From positions 1,984,001 through 2,048,000 of the forward strand of contig CBDHHO010000004.1 of NCBI GenBank assembly GCA_965263485.1: a DNA stretch of 64,000 nt. Direction: 5' to 3'. Both the position numbers and the translations under genes were made by a program. Of the stretch, positions 33,637-42,245 are shown one piece after another. The notes beneath the pieces are model-generated. The model saw only the letters and a list, made by a program, of their open reading frames with translations, had not been told where the DNA came from and ran no database searches. Within the stretch, counting starts at the first letter, position 1. Every line of letters starts with the position of its first letter. The stretch is from Haliotispira sp965263485 (GTDB taxonomy: Bacteria; Spirochaetota; Spirochaetia; SP-2023).

Positions 33637-34668
33637 ATGGCAAGTTGCGACAGCGCTTACAAATATCTGTTCTCGAACCCGGCAATCCTGTGCAAACTCA
33701 TCCACGCCTTCGTTGAGGAGGACTTTAGCGCCAAAATCCAGCCCGACAGCCTGCGCAAACTCGACCCGTCCCACCTCTCTGCCACGCTCCAGCAGCGCGA
33801 ATCGGACCTGCTTTACGAGGTGCGCCTAGATAACCAAGACAATCAAGATAACCAAACAGCCTATCTGTATATCTTGCTGGAATTCCAGTCCACAGCCCCC
33901 AAGCATATGGCCATCCGCCTGCTCAGCTATATATCCCTGTTTTACGAACGCCTCATCAAGGAAGGCAAAAACAGCAAAGGCAAGTTGCCCCCGGTATTTC
34001 CGCTGGTGCTCTACAACGGAGACCGCCCTTGGAATGCGCCCCGCAGCACCAGCGAACTGATCAGCAGCAACGAAATACCCGCAAAATACCTACCCCACTT
34101 TCAATATGCTCTCATTGACGAGAAGCGCATCCCCGACGAGAAAATCCACAAGCTGCACAACCTTATCAGCGCGGTGATTTGTGCCGAGAAATACGGCAGA
34201 CCAGGGGAGTGGGAAGCCCAGATTCCGCAAATCATAGAATTCCTGGGCGATGAACCCGGGCTGGAAATCACCATTTTCAGGCGCTGGATTGCCCTGCTGT
34301 TTGGCGAGGGCATGAACGAATCAGAATACAATCAAATCACCGCACCAGAGGAGGTACAGAAGATGTTGGCAACACTGGCAGACGATCTAAGAGCTGAAGG
34401 AAGACAAGAAGGCGAAAAACTGGGCATGCAGAAAGGTTGGGAAGAAGGTGAAAAACTAGGCATGCGGAAAGGCCGGGAAGAAGGCCGGGAAGAAGGCCGG
34501 GAAGAAGGACGGGAAGAAGGCCGGGAAGAAGGCCGGGAAGAAGGACGGGAAGAAGGCCGGGAAGAAGAACGGCGTGAAGCTGCCCGGAAAATGAAAGAAT
34601 CCGGGCTGTCGATTGAACAGATTGCAAGGTTTACCGGTCTGAGCCACCGCGAAATTACCGGGCTCTGA
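33637..34668 (+). CDS. Rpn-family recombination-promoting nuclease/putative transposase, copy 1
   Basis: 343 residues from ATG 33637. Rpn proteins (PD-(D/E)xK fold, formerly transposase_31/YhgA) are DNA nucleases that promote RecA-independent recombination in E. coli. Seen: the N-terminal CDSAYKYLFSNP, LYILLEFQSTAPKHMAIRLL (the E-x-Q nuclease segment), and a long C-terminal EGREEGREEG repeat tract ending SGLSIEQIARFTGLSHREI, the family tail. A truncated paralogue lies at 15764. The C-terminal 90 residues are nearly the same as those of the next gene although the N-terminal domains are different subfamilies. Confidence 0.87.
   Translation: MASCDSAYKYLFSNPAILCKLIHAFVEEDFSAKIQPDSLRKLDPSHLSATLQQRESDLLYEVRLDNQDNQDNQTAYLYILLEFQSTAPKHMAIRLLSYISLFYERLIKEGKNSKGKLPPVFPLVLYNGDRPWNAPRSTSELISSNEIPAKYLPHFQYALIDEKRIPDEKIHKLHNLISAVICAEKYGRPGEWEAQIPQIIEFLGDEPGLEITIFRRWIALLFGEGMNESEYNQITAPEEVQKMLATLADDLRAEGRQEGEKLGMQKGWEEGEKLGMRKGREEGREEGREEGREEGREEGREEGREEGREEERREAARKMKESGLSIEQIARFTGLSHREITGL
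34461..34569 (+). repeat. In-frame 12-bp repeats GAAGAAGGCCGG in the first Rpn gene
   Basis: About nine tandem GAAGAAGGnCGG units encode (EEGR)n. As 12 is a multiple of three, unit gain or loss changes length without changing frame. The same repeat occurs in the second Rpn gene at 35427-35627, so homologous recombination between them is possible. Confidence 0.85.
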
Positions 34669-34716
34669 TGCCGGGCTGGCCTTGCCCCACAGTTTCCCGG
34701 CAGCTACAATTCAGGC

Positions 34717-35721
34717 ATGGTCAGCCCCACGAACGACTTCTACTTCCGCTACCTGTTCGGCAGCGAACAGCACAAAGATCTCACGCTCGGCTTTATCAAC
34801 GCCGTCCTTTCCGACTCCGGGCTGGGACCAGTGGCCGAAATCACCCTGCTCAACACCTTTAACCTGAAAAATACCGCAGCAGAGAAAGAAAGCATCCTAG
34901 ATATCAAGGCCAAAGACGCAAAGGGCAGAATCTACAACATCGAAATGCAGAGCATCGGGAACCAAGTCTACCGGAACCGCAGCCTCTACTACTGGGCCAG
35001 ATCCTACAGTGAACAGCTCAAAGAAGGATCCATTTACAAAGATCTCCAGCCTGTTATCTGCATCAATCTGCTGGATTTCGATTTATTCCCCGAAAGCCGA
35101 AAGGCACACCAGTGCTTTCTGCTCACAGAACAGAGGCCGCCCCACGAGGTGCTGAGCGAGCACTGCATGCTGCACTTTATCAGTCTTCCCAAAGCCAAGA
35201 AAGAACAACTGAAAGGGCCCGCGCTGAGATCATGGGTGGCCTATTTCAACAAGGAGGGAGTCGACATGGAGGGCCTGACCACACTGCTCGAAAGTGATGA
35301 AATGATCCAGAAAGCGCACCGCGCCTACGAGGATTTCACCCGGGACACGAGTCTGGTGTCGCAATACGAGGCGCGGCTCAAGCAGAACCTAGATCAAAGC
35401 AATCGCGAAGATACCATCCGGCAGAAAGGACGGGAAGAAGGTCGGGAAGAAGGACGGGAAGAAGGCCGGGAAGAAGGCCGGGAAGAAGGTGAAAAACTAG
35501 GTATGCGGAAAGGCCGGAAAGAAGGCCGGGAAGAAGGACGGGAAGAAGGTCGGGAAGAAGGTCGGGAAGAAGGTGAAAAACTAGGCATGCAGAAAGGCCG
35601 GAAAGAAGGACGGGAAGAAGGCCGGCGTGAAGCTGCCCGGAAAATGAAGGAATCCGGGCTGTCGATTGAACAGATTGCAAGGTTTACCGGTCTGAGCCAC
35701 CGCGAAATTACCGGGCTCTGA
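34717..35721 (+). CDS. Rpn-family nuclease/putative transposase (PDDEXK family), copy 2
   Basis: 334 residues. A different Rpn subfamily from its neighbour: N-terminal PTNDFYFRYLFGSEQHKDL, nuclease core ILDIKAKDAKGRIYNIEMQ (D...ExQ, about residue 70) and QVYRNRSLYYWARSYSEQL. The C-terminal third, an EGREEGREEG tract followed by SGLSIEQIARFTGLSHREI, is almost the same as copy 1. It lies 48 bp after copy 1 and both end with the same GAAATTACCGGGCTCTGA, so the tail has been exchanged or duplicated. Directly downstream is the second lipoprotein cassette. Confidence 0.88.
   Translation: MVSPTNDFYFRYLFGSEQHKDLTLGFINAVLSDSGLGPVAEITLLNTFNLKNTAAEKESILDIKAKDAKGRIYNIEMQSIGNQVYRNRSLYYWARSYSEQLKEGSIYKDLQPVICINLLDFDLFPESRKAHQCFLLTEQRPPHEVLSEHCMLHFISLPKAKKEQLKGPALRSWVAYFNKEGVDMEGLTTLLESDEMIQKAHRAYEDFTRDTSLVSQYEARLKQNLDQSNREDTIRQKGREEGREEGREEGREEGREEGEKLGMRKGRKEGREEGREEGREEGREEGEKLGMQKGRKEGREEGRREAARKMKESGLSIEQIARFTGLSHREITGL
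35427..35627 (+). repeat. In-frame 12-bp repeats in the second Rpn gene
   Basis: Interspersed blocks of GAAGAAGGnCGG units and GGTGAAAAACTAGGnATGC spacers encode EGREEGRE and EGEKLGMRKG. Same unit types as at 34390-34570 in the first Rpn gene. Confidence 0.82.
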
Positions 35722-35789
35722 TACCGGGCTGGCCCAGTTGTCAAAGACAGCTTCCCAGAAAAAGCCAATTTTTAGGGATTTTCCTGCAA

Positions 35790-35943
35790 TTTCTCTTGCC
35801 CTCCGCGGGGAAATCGTATATTCTTTGAGAAGAACAAGGTATTTTATAATGTCATTTTATCTTTTATTAAAACCATTCCGACCTTGGCCGGAACATCATC
35901 TTTATGCATTATTTTGCATAATAATACCAAGGAGTATTGCACT
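35790..35943 (+). promoter_or_regulatory. Shared 5' cassette, copy 2
   Basis: Matches the 14264-14411 block base for base over most of its length: CTTGCC (35795) / TATATT (35817), inverted repeat TTCCGACC...GGCCGGAA, hairpin TTATGCA/TGCATAA and AAGGAG 9 bp before the ATG at 35944. A further TATAAT occurs here in GTATTTTATAATG but not in the other copies. Homology extends upstream to about 35732. Confidence 0.5.
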
Positions 35944-37406
35944 ATGGAACACAAGTTCAGTAAAATTCGCTCATCGCTCATCGCTCATCGCTCATCGCTC
36001 ATCGCTCATCGAAAAAATTAAACCCATATAGCAGAGGAAATTATTTCTCTGTCGGTATTTTACGCCCATTTATCCTTTTATTTGTCTGCTCCCTGATTTT
36101 GTGGGTCGCCTGCGACCCGCCCGAAGGCAATGACCCGCCCGAATCTTCTTCCGATTCTCCCCCCATAGCCGATTCTCCCCCCATAAGTCGTATCGCGATA
36201 CGCACATGGCAGGGGCTGCAGAAAATGCGGGAAAACCTTGCCGGCGACTACTACCTGGTCAGCGACATCACGTTCCCCGCGCCCGGAACAGAGGGGCTTC
36301 CGGGGGAAGGCTTTGAACCCGTCGGCCGCGATACAAACAAAACGCAGAGCGATTTCCAAGGAACCCCCTTTACAGGGAAATTTGACGGCAACGGACACAC
36401 GATTCGCAATTTTTCCATCCAACGCCCCGATGAAAGCTATGTTGGCCTGTTCGGGAAAACCCAAAGTGCTACAGTCTCGAATGTCCGCCTGAGCAATGTC
36501 AATATTCAGGGAGCTAAGTACGTGGGCTCCATTGTCGGAAGCAATCATGGTGGTACCGTCAGCGGCAGCGTAGAAAGAGGCAGTGTCCGCAATAAGAGTG
36601 AAGCATACACTGGAGGTCTGGTTGGGTTCAACAGCGACGACGGGAATGTGATGGGCTCTGTCAACATCAGCGTTGTGGGCAGCGTTTTGCGGCGTGAGTC
36701 CCGCCCGTATGGACGGTATACCATCGGAGGTTTTACCGGCGGTCTCGTAGGGAGAAACAATGGAGGTACGGTTCAGGGCTATGCTGCGGGAACCGTGGAT
36801 TTTCATGATCAAGTGCCGGAGGCGACAGCAGATATTAGCGCAATAGGTTATTGGATAGGAGGGCTTGTCGGCGGAAATTTTGGCGGAACGGTTGTCGGTT
36901 ACAGTTCCAATACGGTTTCGGGCAGTACTCGTTTCGGTGGTCTCGTTGGGGAAAATAACGGCGGAGATGTCATTGGTTATGGCACAGGCAGGGTGCTGCT
37001 CAAAAAGCTTGATCCCACAGGAAATACCAGTACGGGAGGCCTAGTGGGCTATAATACTAATTCGGCCAGGGTTCGCGGTTATTTCACAGGAGAAGTGATC
37101 AATAATACCGGAGGTGGCACGAATGTTGGCTCTTTGGTCGGGAGATCATCTAATTCAGGAAGCAACGTAGTTACAGGTTACTCTAGGGGGACTGTCAACA
37201 GAACTTTGGGTTCTCTGGTCCGCGATAACAATGGAACGGGCCACACGGTGCAGGCAGACACCAGTACGCCTCGCTCGGCCTTTGACATGTTTACCGTTGG
37301 TTCAGAACGTGGAGAGTGGAGTTTCCCTCAGGGTCAGCAGTGGCCCGGTATCAACTTGGGCACTGATCCCATCTTTGCCAATACCCGGCAGCCGATAGAG
37401 TCTTAG
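35944..37406 (+). CDS. Putative phase-variable lipoprotein 2 with GLUG-like repeats, ATG out of frame
   Basis: The leader reads MEHKFSKI plus heptamer-encoded residues, then leaves frame. In the -1 frame SSKKLNPYSRGNY, a hydrophobic segment and lipobox LWVAC (Cys codon 36111-36113) are followed by CDPPEGNDPP and a repetitive mature domain. That domain carries at least six copies of a GGLVGxNxGGxVxGY-type motif (for example about 36723-37060), the GLUG pattern seen in bacterial adhesins and surface proteins. It would be an exported, lipid-anchored adhesin-like beta-helix. The stop codon lies within a solitary TIR-element end (TTAGAGGTTCCCC). Frame status as in lipoprotein 1: one added heptamer would restore the frame. 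Confidence 0.68.
35968..36009 (+). repeat. Six tandem CGCTCAT heptamers (copy 2)
   Basis: Six perfect units starting 24 bp after ATG 35944, exactly as in copy 1. The ATG frame ends at a TAA directly after them. Confidence 0.9.
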
Positions 37407-37444
37407 AGGTTCCCCTTAGAAAGAGTTGGCCAATTGTACCTGAG

Positions 37445-37464
37445 ACTCCTGCTTTCGCGGGAGT
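37445..37464. repeat. REP-like hairpin ACTCCTGC...GCGGGAGT
   Basis: A 20-bp near-palindrome in the context GAGACTCCTGCTTTCGCGGG, resembling the widespread short CCCGCTTTCGCGGG-type dispersed repeats of bacterial genomes. It could also weakly terminate lipoprotein 2, but no T-run follows. Confidence 0.5.
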
Positions 37465-37505
37465 GACAAACATTTATCATACTCTATTTCTACGGATTGA
37501 TATAA

Positions 37506-38149
37506 GGGGACCTCTAAAAATCGGCATTGCGATGTAAAATCAAAAAATCCTTCCTTAATCATAACAAAATAGCACAAAAAATAGTTGGATCCCAATTAAT
37601 TACGATCAATAATTCCTACTAAAATTAGAATTTACATAAAAAAAATCATTATTTACAGCATTTTAGATACAATTATCCACTATTATGCTGTAATTGAAAC
37701 ATATTTTAACATATCATACACAGTATTTCGTAACCCCATACGAAACCTTACCCGATCTATCCCTATACATTGCAACTCTAATCCCCTATTCATGCAATTG
37801 TGAAACCATGCAAATATATGCTCCACTTTTGCCCGGGTCTTTGACTTGCGGCGGTTACTTTCTAATTGCTTCTCTGTAAGTGAAGTATCTCGATATTTTC
37901 GGTGATGAACAAAGTTCCTCCGTAGTTCATTTGTTATCTTTTCACTTCGATACGCACTATCCCCATATATCTGCGTGACGCCTCAAAATAGCTGCAAGCA
38001 CCTGTGAGTCGTGCACATTAGCTGCACTTACTTCGTAAGCTAAATTGCTCGTTAGTCGCCGTTGCAATGTGATTTTTGTATCCGTAGTGGCTTTTGCCAT
38101 TTTTCTTTTTGAGCTTCCCGAATATTGGATTTTGTTTGGTGTTGGACAT
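37506..38149 (-). mobile_element. IS5-family insertion sequence remnant, copy 1
   Basis: Read leftward from ATG 38149 (AAGGAGG 6 bp upstream): MSNTKQNPIFGK, then a large deletion joining to KKNGKSHYGYKNHIAT. In other frames follow NVHDSQVLAAILRRHADIWG, DSAYRSEKI, then KSKTRAKVEHIFAW, which are the C-terminal DDE landmarks of IS5-family transposases (second D, final E in KVEH). Frameshifts and stops make it dead. The C-terminal side ends at 37506 with GGGGACCTCTAAAAATC, the same terminal sequence as the TIR elements. Confidence 0.85.
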
Positions 38150-38164
38150 GGTCTACCTCCTTAA

Positions 38165-38327
38165 GGCACCTCTAAAAATTCCATTCTGCGTTCTTGCTCG
38201 CTCTTTTGAAACGAACAGCTTTGTCAGTAAAGCCTTACAATACAACAAAGTATTCTTCGGCTTCACTTCCTCGCTGTCGTCCAAAATAGCTTCGCAAGAA
38301 GACAAAAGCGAATTTTTAGAGGTTCCC
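38165..38327 (-). mobile_element. TIR element, type A, 163 bp, with TTAA target duplication
   Basis: Left end GGCACCTCTAAAAATTCC, right end AATTTTTAGAGGTTCCC, flanked by TTAA at 38161-38164 and 38328-38331. It lies directly upstream of the IS5 remnant's Shine-Dalgarno. The minus strand is open throughout, with VKPKNTLLYCKALLT and GIFRGA. Confidence 0.85.
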
Positions 38328-38375
38328 TTAAATTGATCTCAAGATGTATCGAAGTACCGGACTCCCGGGACTAAA

Positions 38376-39130
38376 TCAAAAACTTCCTGCATAAGAAGTA
38401 ACATGGGTTTCCTTTATTAGATCTGCACGTTTAGCAAACTCTTTGGCAGCAGCGTATGTTTCTAAATTCCCAGTCCGACTACTGAAAGGCATTAAATTCA
38501 GGAAAAAAAATTCTACATTAAAAGTTATTTTTCGCCCTTCCGCTGTCATTGTATAAATACAAACATAATCTGGTGGTAACAAGTTTCGCAGATGATTTCG
38601 TCGGACTCCCACCAGCTTTAAGTTGAGTTTCTGAGCTGTAACAGTGTAGTTATTCAGAGCACTCTCAACAATATATATATTGTTAGAAGATCTAAAATTT
38701 GAGTACTCCCCTGCCAAATCTTTGGCAATCCCATCAATACTTTTTTGACTGATTGGCTTATTTACAGGCAGCCCGGAGACAGCTTGCGGATTGAGGTCTG
38801 TGGCTTGAAACGAACCATCATTTGCAAATTTCAAGGAAATAAAATCAGTCTCATTTTTTTGGCCAAGGATAATCGTACCCGCTTTAACCAGACGATCAAG
38901 CAAAGCAGGCGGCGGGGACGGCAAAGCAGAAGGAGGGGACGCTGCGTCTTTGGGCGGATCGCAGGCGACCCATAAAACCAGGGAGCAAAAAAATAAAAAG
39001 ATAAATGGTCGTGAAAACCCGGCAGAAAAATAATTTTCCCTGCTATATGGTTTTAATTTTTTCGATGAGCGATGAGCGATGAGCGATGAGCGATGAGCGA
39101 TGAGCGAATTTTACTGAACTTGTGTTCCAT
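38376..39130 (-). CDS. Putative phase-variable lipoprotein 3, ATG out of frame
   Basis: Reads leftward from ATG 39130 (AAGGAG upstream). The leader encodes MEHKFSKI and heptamer residues, then shifts. The -1 frame carries a hydrophobic segment and lipobox LWVAC followed by DPPKDAASPPSALPSPPP and about 180 residues (LLDRLVKAGTIILGQKN to SYAGSF). The Ser/Pro-rich linker after the lipidated Cys resembles lipoproteins 1 and 2, but the folded domain is unrelated to either and unrecognised. It is shorter than the other two. Frame status is identical: six heptamers, out by one base. The minus-strand orientation shows the cassette has been copied to both strands. Confidence 0.63.
39065..39106 (-). 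repeat. Six tandem CGCTCAT heptamers (copy 3)
   Basis: Six units, seen on the plus strand as ATGAGCG, beginning 24 bp inside the gene from ATG 39130, matching copies 1 and 2 in number and position. Confidence 0.9.
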
Positions 39131-39280
39131 ATTGCAATACTCCTTGGTATTATTATGCAAAATAATGCATAATAATGATGTTCCGACCAAGGTCGGAATG
39201 GTTTTAATAAAAGATGAAATGGGATTATGAAATGGCTTGTTCTTCTCAAAGAATATACGATTTCCCCGCGGAGGGCAAGA
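39131..39280 (-). promoter_or_regulatory. Shared 5' cassette, copy 3
   Basis: Inverted copy of the block upstream of lipoproteins 1 and 2. Here the leader palindrome is perfect: TTCCGACC-TT-GGTCGGAA (plus strand 39181-39198). TTATGCA/TGCATAA and AAGGAG are retained. Similarity continues to about 39340. Confidence 0.5.
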
Positions 39281-39416
39281 GAAATTGCAGGAAAATCCCT
39301 AAAAATTGGCTTTTCTTGCGAAACTGTCCTTGACAACTACGCCCAGCCCGGTACTTCGGTACACCTTTACTTCGGCACTCAGGGAACAGAATTCGCTTTC
39401 CCTTGGCCTTTCTGTA

Positions 39417-39512
39417 GGAACCACGAAATACGCGAAAAGCACGAAACGAACTTGGCCCTGAGAATGTGTTTTTCGTGTTTTTCGTGCCTTTCGTGGTTTC
39501 CTCCTTGGCCGC
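39417..39512. repeat. Inverted CCACGAAA / TTTCGTGG dispersed repeat
   Basis: AACCACGAAATACGCGAAA on the left and TTTTTCGTGCCTTTCGTGG on the right form a long imperfect inverted repeat. The same word set (TTTCGCG, TTCGTG) occurs in the defence island at about 20236-20262, 22120, 22255 and 22650 and their duplicates. The rest of 39345-39651 holds a type B element end (TTTTTAGAGCTACCC to 39634) and no gene. Confidence 0.6.
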
Positions 39513-39651
39513 TGCCTGAGTGCCGCGGAATTTCTCCCATGCTGTGCCAGCTCGCCCAGATTGCATTGGAGCCATCAAAAAGCAGCGCGATTGTACCATT
39601 TTCGCAGGAGCGATACCATTTTTTAGAGCTACCCTTTAAGAGGTTTCCCCT

Positions 39652-42078
39652 ATGAATTTATTTTCCGAATCCCGGCTTCAGGCCCGGTCCGAGGATTTGC
39701 AGGCACTCTCTCAAATCCAAGGCCCGGCTCAACCCTTGGCCGGTCGGATGCGGCCCCGCAGGCTGGACGAATTTGTCGGCCAGCCTCACCTGCTGGGTGA
39801 GCGAGGCTTCCTGCGCCGCGCCTTGGAACAGGAGGCACAAGGCAGGTTGGGCTTGGGCAATATGGTGCTGTGGGGGCCGCCAGGCAGCGGCAAAACCACT
39901 CTAGCCCTGCTCCTGGCGCGTGAGACGGGCCGCTCCTTCCTGCAACTCAGTGCAGTGCTGGACGGATTGAAGGAGCTACGCAATTGTCTGGAAAAGGTCC
40001 GGCAGTTGCGCAACCCTGAAGCGTATACGCCAGAATCGGCGCGTGCGCCGATTCTGTTTATCGATGAAATCCACCGATGGAACAAATCGCAGCAGGACGC
40101 CCTGTTACCTTGGGTGGAGCAAGGCCACGTGCTGCTGGTCGGAGCCAGTACCGAAAATCCGGCCTTTGAGTTGAACAATGCCCTGCTGAGTCGGGTGCGA
40201 GTCGTGGAACTTGCCGAGCTCGGAGATGAAGAACTGAAGGCCATTCTGCACCGGGCGCTGGCGGACGACGAACGCGGCTTGGGCCGTACCAGGCTGCGCT
40301 TGCAGCCTGAAGCCGTGCAATACCTGCTGGACCATTGTGGCGGCGATGCCCGCCGCCTGCTCAATGCGCTGGAGTTGCTGACCCAGCTGGCGTCCGATGC
40401 GGATAAGAATGCCGAACTGGGCCGCGGCGAAGTCAAAGACTTCCTCGAAAAACAGAACCTTTACGACCGCAGCGGTGACTACCACTACGACAGCATCAGC
40501 GCCTTTATCAAGTCGCTGCGCGGCTCGGATGTCGATTCGGCACTGTATTGGCTGCAAGTGATGCTGCAAGGCGGCGAACAACCGCGTTTTATCTGGCGGC
40601 GGCTGTTGATTCTGGCCGCCGAAGACGTGGGCTTGGCCGACCCACAAGCCTTGGTGCAAGTGCAGGCGGCGGCACAGGCCTTTGAATGGGTGGGCCTGCC
40701 GGAGGGCGAATACTTCCTTAGTCAAGCAACGATCTACCTGGCGCTGGCTCCGAAAAGCAACAGTGTCGGGGCCTTTTGGCGGGCCAAAGAGCTATTGCGT
40801 AAACAGGGGACCCTGCCGGTACCGTTATATCTGCGCGGCCAAGCCAAAAGCGGTGCCAGACGCGAAAGCCTGCGTCAAGCCGTGAAAGCCCCCGGAGATC
40901 GGATGCAGTTGTGCGGCTATCTCTACCCCCACAACTACAGCGAGCATTGGGTGGCACAGAACTACAGTGAGCGAACGCTGCCCGGTCAGTTCTACCAAGC
41001 GGGCAACATCGGCTGGGAGCAAGAGTTCGGCCGGCAGCACCAGCGCCGTCTGGAGCTGCTGCGCGAAGCCCGGCTGTGGGAACAGCGTATGCCTCGGCCC
41101 GAACCTCACAATACTGAGCATTCCATTGATTATGCGGCACGCTGCGAAAACCGCCATGAACTACTGCTAGCTTGGGATCGGCTGCGCCGGGAACTGGTGC
41201 AGGAACTGCGTCAAGCGGGCAACGTTCAAGGTTGGAGTTCTTTGCAGCTGGTGGATTCCAATACAGCTGCTTCCGCACCATCGTCTGTGCGGCCGTTGCT
41301 GCAAGTGTTGCTGCAACGGCCGGAATTAGCAGCAGATCAGACAGCGGATTCGGTGCTGCCTCGGCAGCACCGAATCCCCCAGTTGCCGGGGCCTTCGGCA
41401 GACTTTCTCATGCAGGAGTGGCAGCGAGAAAGCTCTGTTACATCCGACGAAACTGCGGCGCTGCTGTTATGTCAATTGTGGAATTTCAGGGAACTGCTGC
41501 TGCAATTCGCCGCCCTGCCTGAATTGCTGGGCAATAAGCCCGCCATCGTAAGCTTTTCTCCGTTTTGGCAGGAGCTGCAAACTGCGCTTGCGCAGTGCTC
41601 CCGGCCACAGCTTCCCCGAATCTATGTGTTGGAAGAATATTCGCTGTTCGAAACAGCTGACCGGCCAGCCGCTAAACAAGCGCTTTACCCGGAACACCAA
41701 CTGCTGCAGATTGCACGGCAACTACACTCCATGGCGGGGGCCCCGCAGCAGCTGGCCAAATTATGCCAGCACTTGCAGCAGGATATCGAAGCCCGGCAGC
41801 AGAACGAATCCGCCAACTGGCAGCAGCTTGAAAGCGATTGTCTGGAGTTTTGTCGGCTGAAACCGCTTCAGTCTTGGAGCATAGCCCATCGTCAGGTGCT
41901 GCACGAGCGGCTGTGGCAGCACTACGCACGCCTGCTGCCCAATGACTGCAAGGAGCTTTGCACCCTGTGGCTGGATTGCTACGCAGCTCTCCGGGATGCC
42001 CAAGAGTTTCCGCCGAGCTGTACTTTGGAAACGCAGTATTGTCTGTTTACTGTTGAAACCTCTAAGGATTGGCTATAA
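39652..42078 (+). CDS. rarA: RarA/MgsA replication-associated recombination ATPase fused to a C-terminal domain of unknown function
   Basis: 808 residues, about twice a standard RarA. The first about 430 residues are RarA: Walker A GPPGSGKTT (about residue 80), Walker B ILFIDEIHRWNKSQQDALLP (about 133), sensor 1 GASTENPAFELNNALLSR, and the C-terminal tetramerisation part (YHYDSISAFIKSLRGSDVDS to YPHNYSEHWV). RarA acts at stalled forks. Residues about 470-808 are Gln/Leu-rich and correspond to the recorded RarA/unknown-domain fusion type; I see no catalytic motif there. The start ATG 39652 follows a solitary TIR end. A TIR element is inserted at the stop codon, whose TAA lies in the TAAA target duplication. 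Confidence 0.9.
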   Translation: MNLFSESRLQARSEDLQALSQIQGPAQPLAGRMRPRRLDEFVGQPHLLGERGFLRRALEQEAQGRLGLGNMVLWGPPGSGKTTLALLLARETGRSFLQLSAVLDGLKELRNCLEKVRQLRNPEAYTPESARAPILFIDEIHRWNKSQQDALLPWVEQGHVLLVGASTENPAFELNNALLSRVRVVELAELGDEELKAILHRALADDERGLGRTRLRLQPEAVQYLLDHCGGDARRLLNALELLTQLASDADKNAELGRGEVKDFLEKQNLYDRSGDYHYDSISAFIKSLRGSDVDSALYWLQVMLQGGEQPRFIWRRLLILAAEDVGLADPQALVQVQAAAQAFEWVGLPEGEYFLSQATIYLALAPKSNSVGAFWRAKELLRKQGTLPVPLYLRGQAKSGARRESLRQAVKAPGDRMQLCGYLYPHNYSEHWVAQNYSERTLPGQFYQAGNIGWEQEFGRQHQRRLELLREARLWEQRMPRPEPHNTEHSIDYAARCENRHELLLAWDRLRRELVQELRQAGNVQGWSSLQLVDSNTAASAPSSVRPLLQVLLQRPELAADQTADSVLPRQHRIPQLPGPSADFLMQEWQRESSVTSDETAALLLCQLWNFRELLLQFAALPELLGNKPAIVSFSPFWQELQTALAQCSRPQLPRIYVLEEYSLFETADRPAAKQALYPEHQLLQIARQLHSMAGAPQQLAKLCQHLQQDIEARQQNESANWQQLESDCLEFCRLKPLQSWSIAHRQVLHERLWQHYARLLPNDCKELCTLWLDCYAALRDAQEFPPSCTLETQYCLFTVETSKDWL

Positions 42079-42079
42079 A

Positions 42080-42234
42080 GGAACTTCAGATCGCACTTGG
42101 CCCGCCCTCGTTCTCCCATGCTGCGCCAGCTCGCATTGGAGCCTTCGTCTGGCATCAAAAGGCAGTACAATCGCTGTGGCGAAGCAGAGCGATTGTACAA
42201 TTCTCGCGAAGCGATACCATTTTTAGAGGTCCCC
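42080..42234. mobile_element. TIR element, type B, 155 bp, with TAAA target duplication
   Basis: Right end ATTTTTAGAGGTCCCC; left end has decayed to GGAACTTCAGATCGC. TAAA flanks both sides (42076-42079, 42235-42238). The inner part has the type B words CATGCTGCGCCAGCTCGC and an inverted GTACAATCGCT/AGCGATTGTAC pair (about 42167-42200). Confidence 0.7.
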
Positions 42235-42245
42235 TAAAGTTCCTC

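Noticed and set aside
34380..35640. Short regular repeats resembling a CRISPR array
   Set aside because: They are 12-bp in-frame coding repeats (EEGR) without unique spacers, and no cas genes are near.
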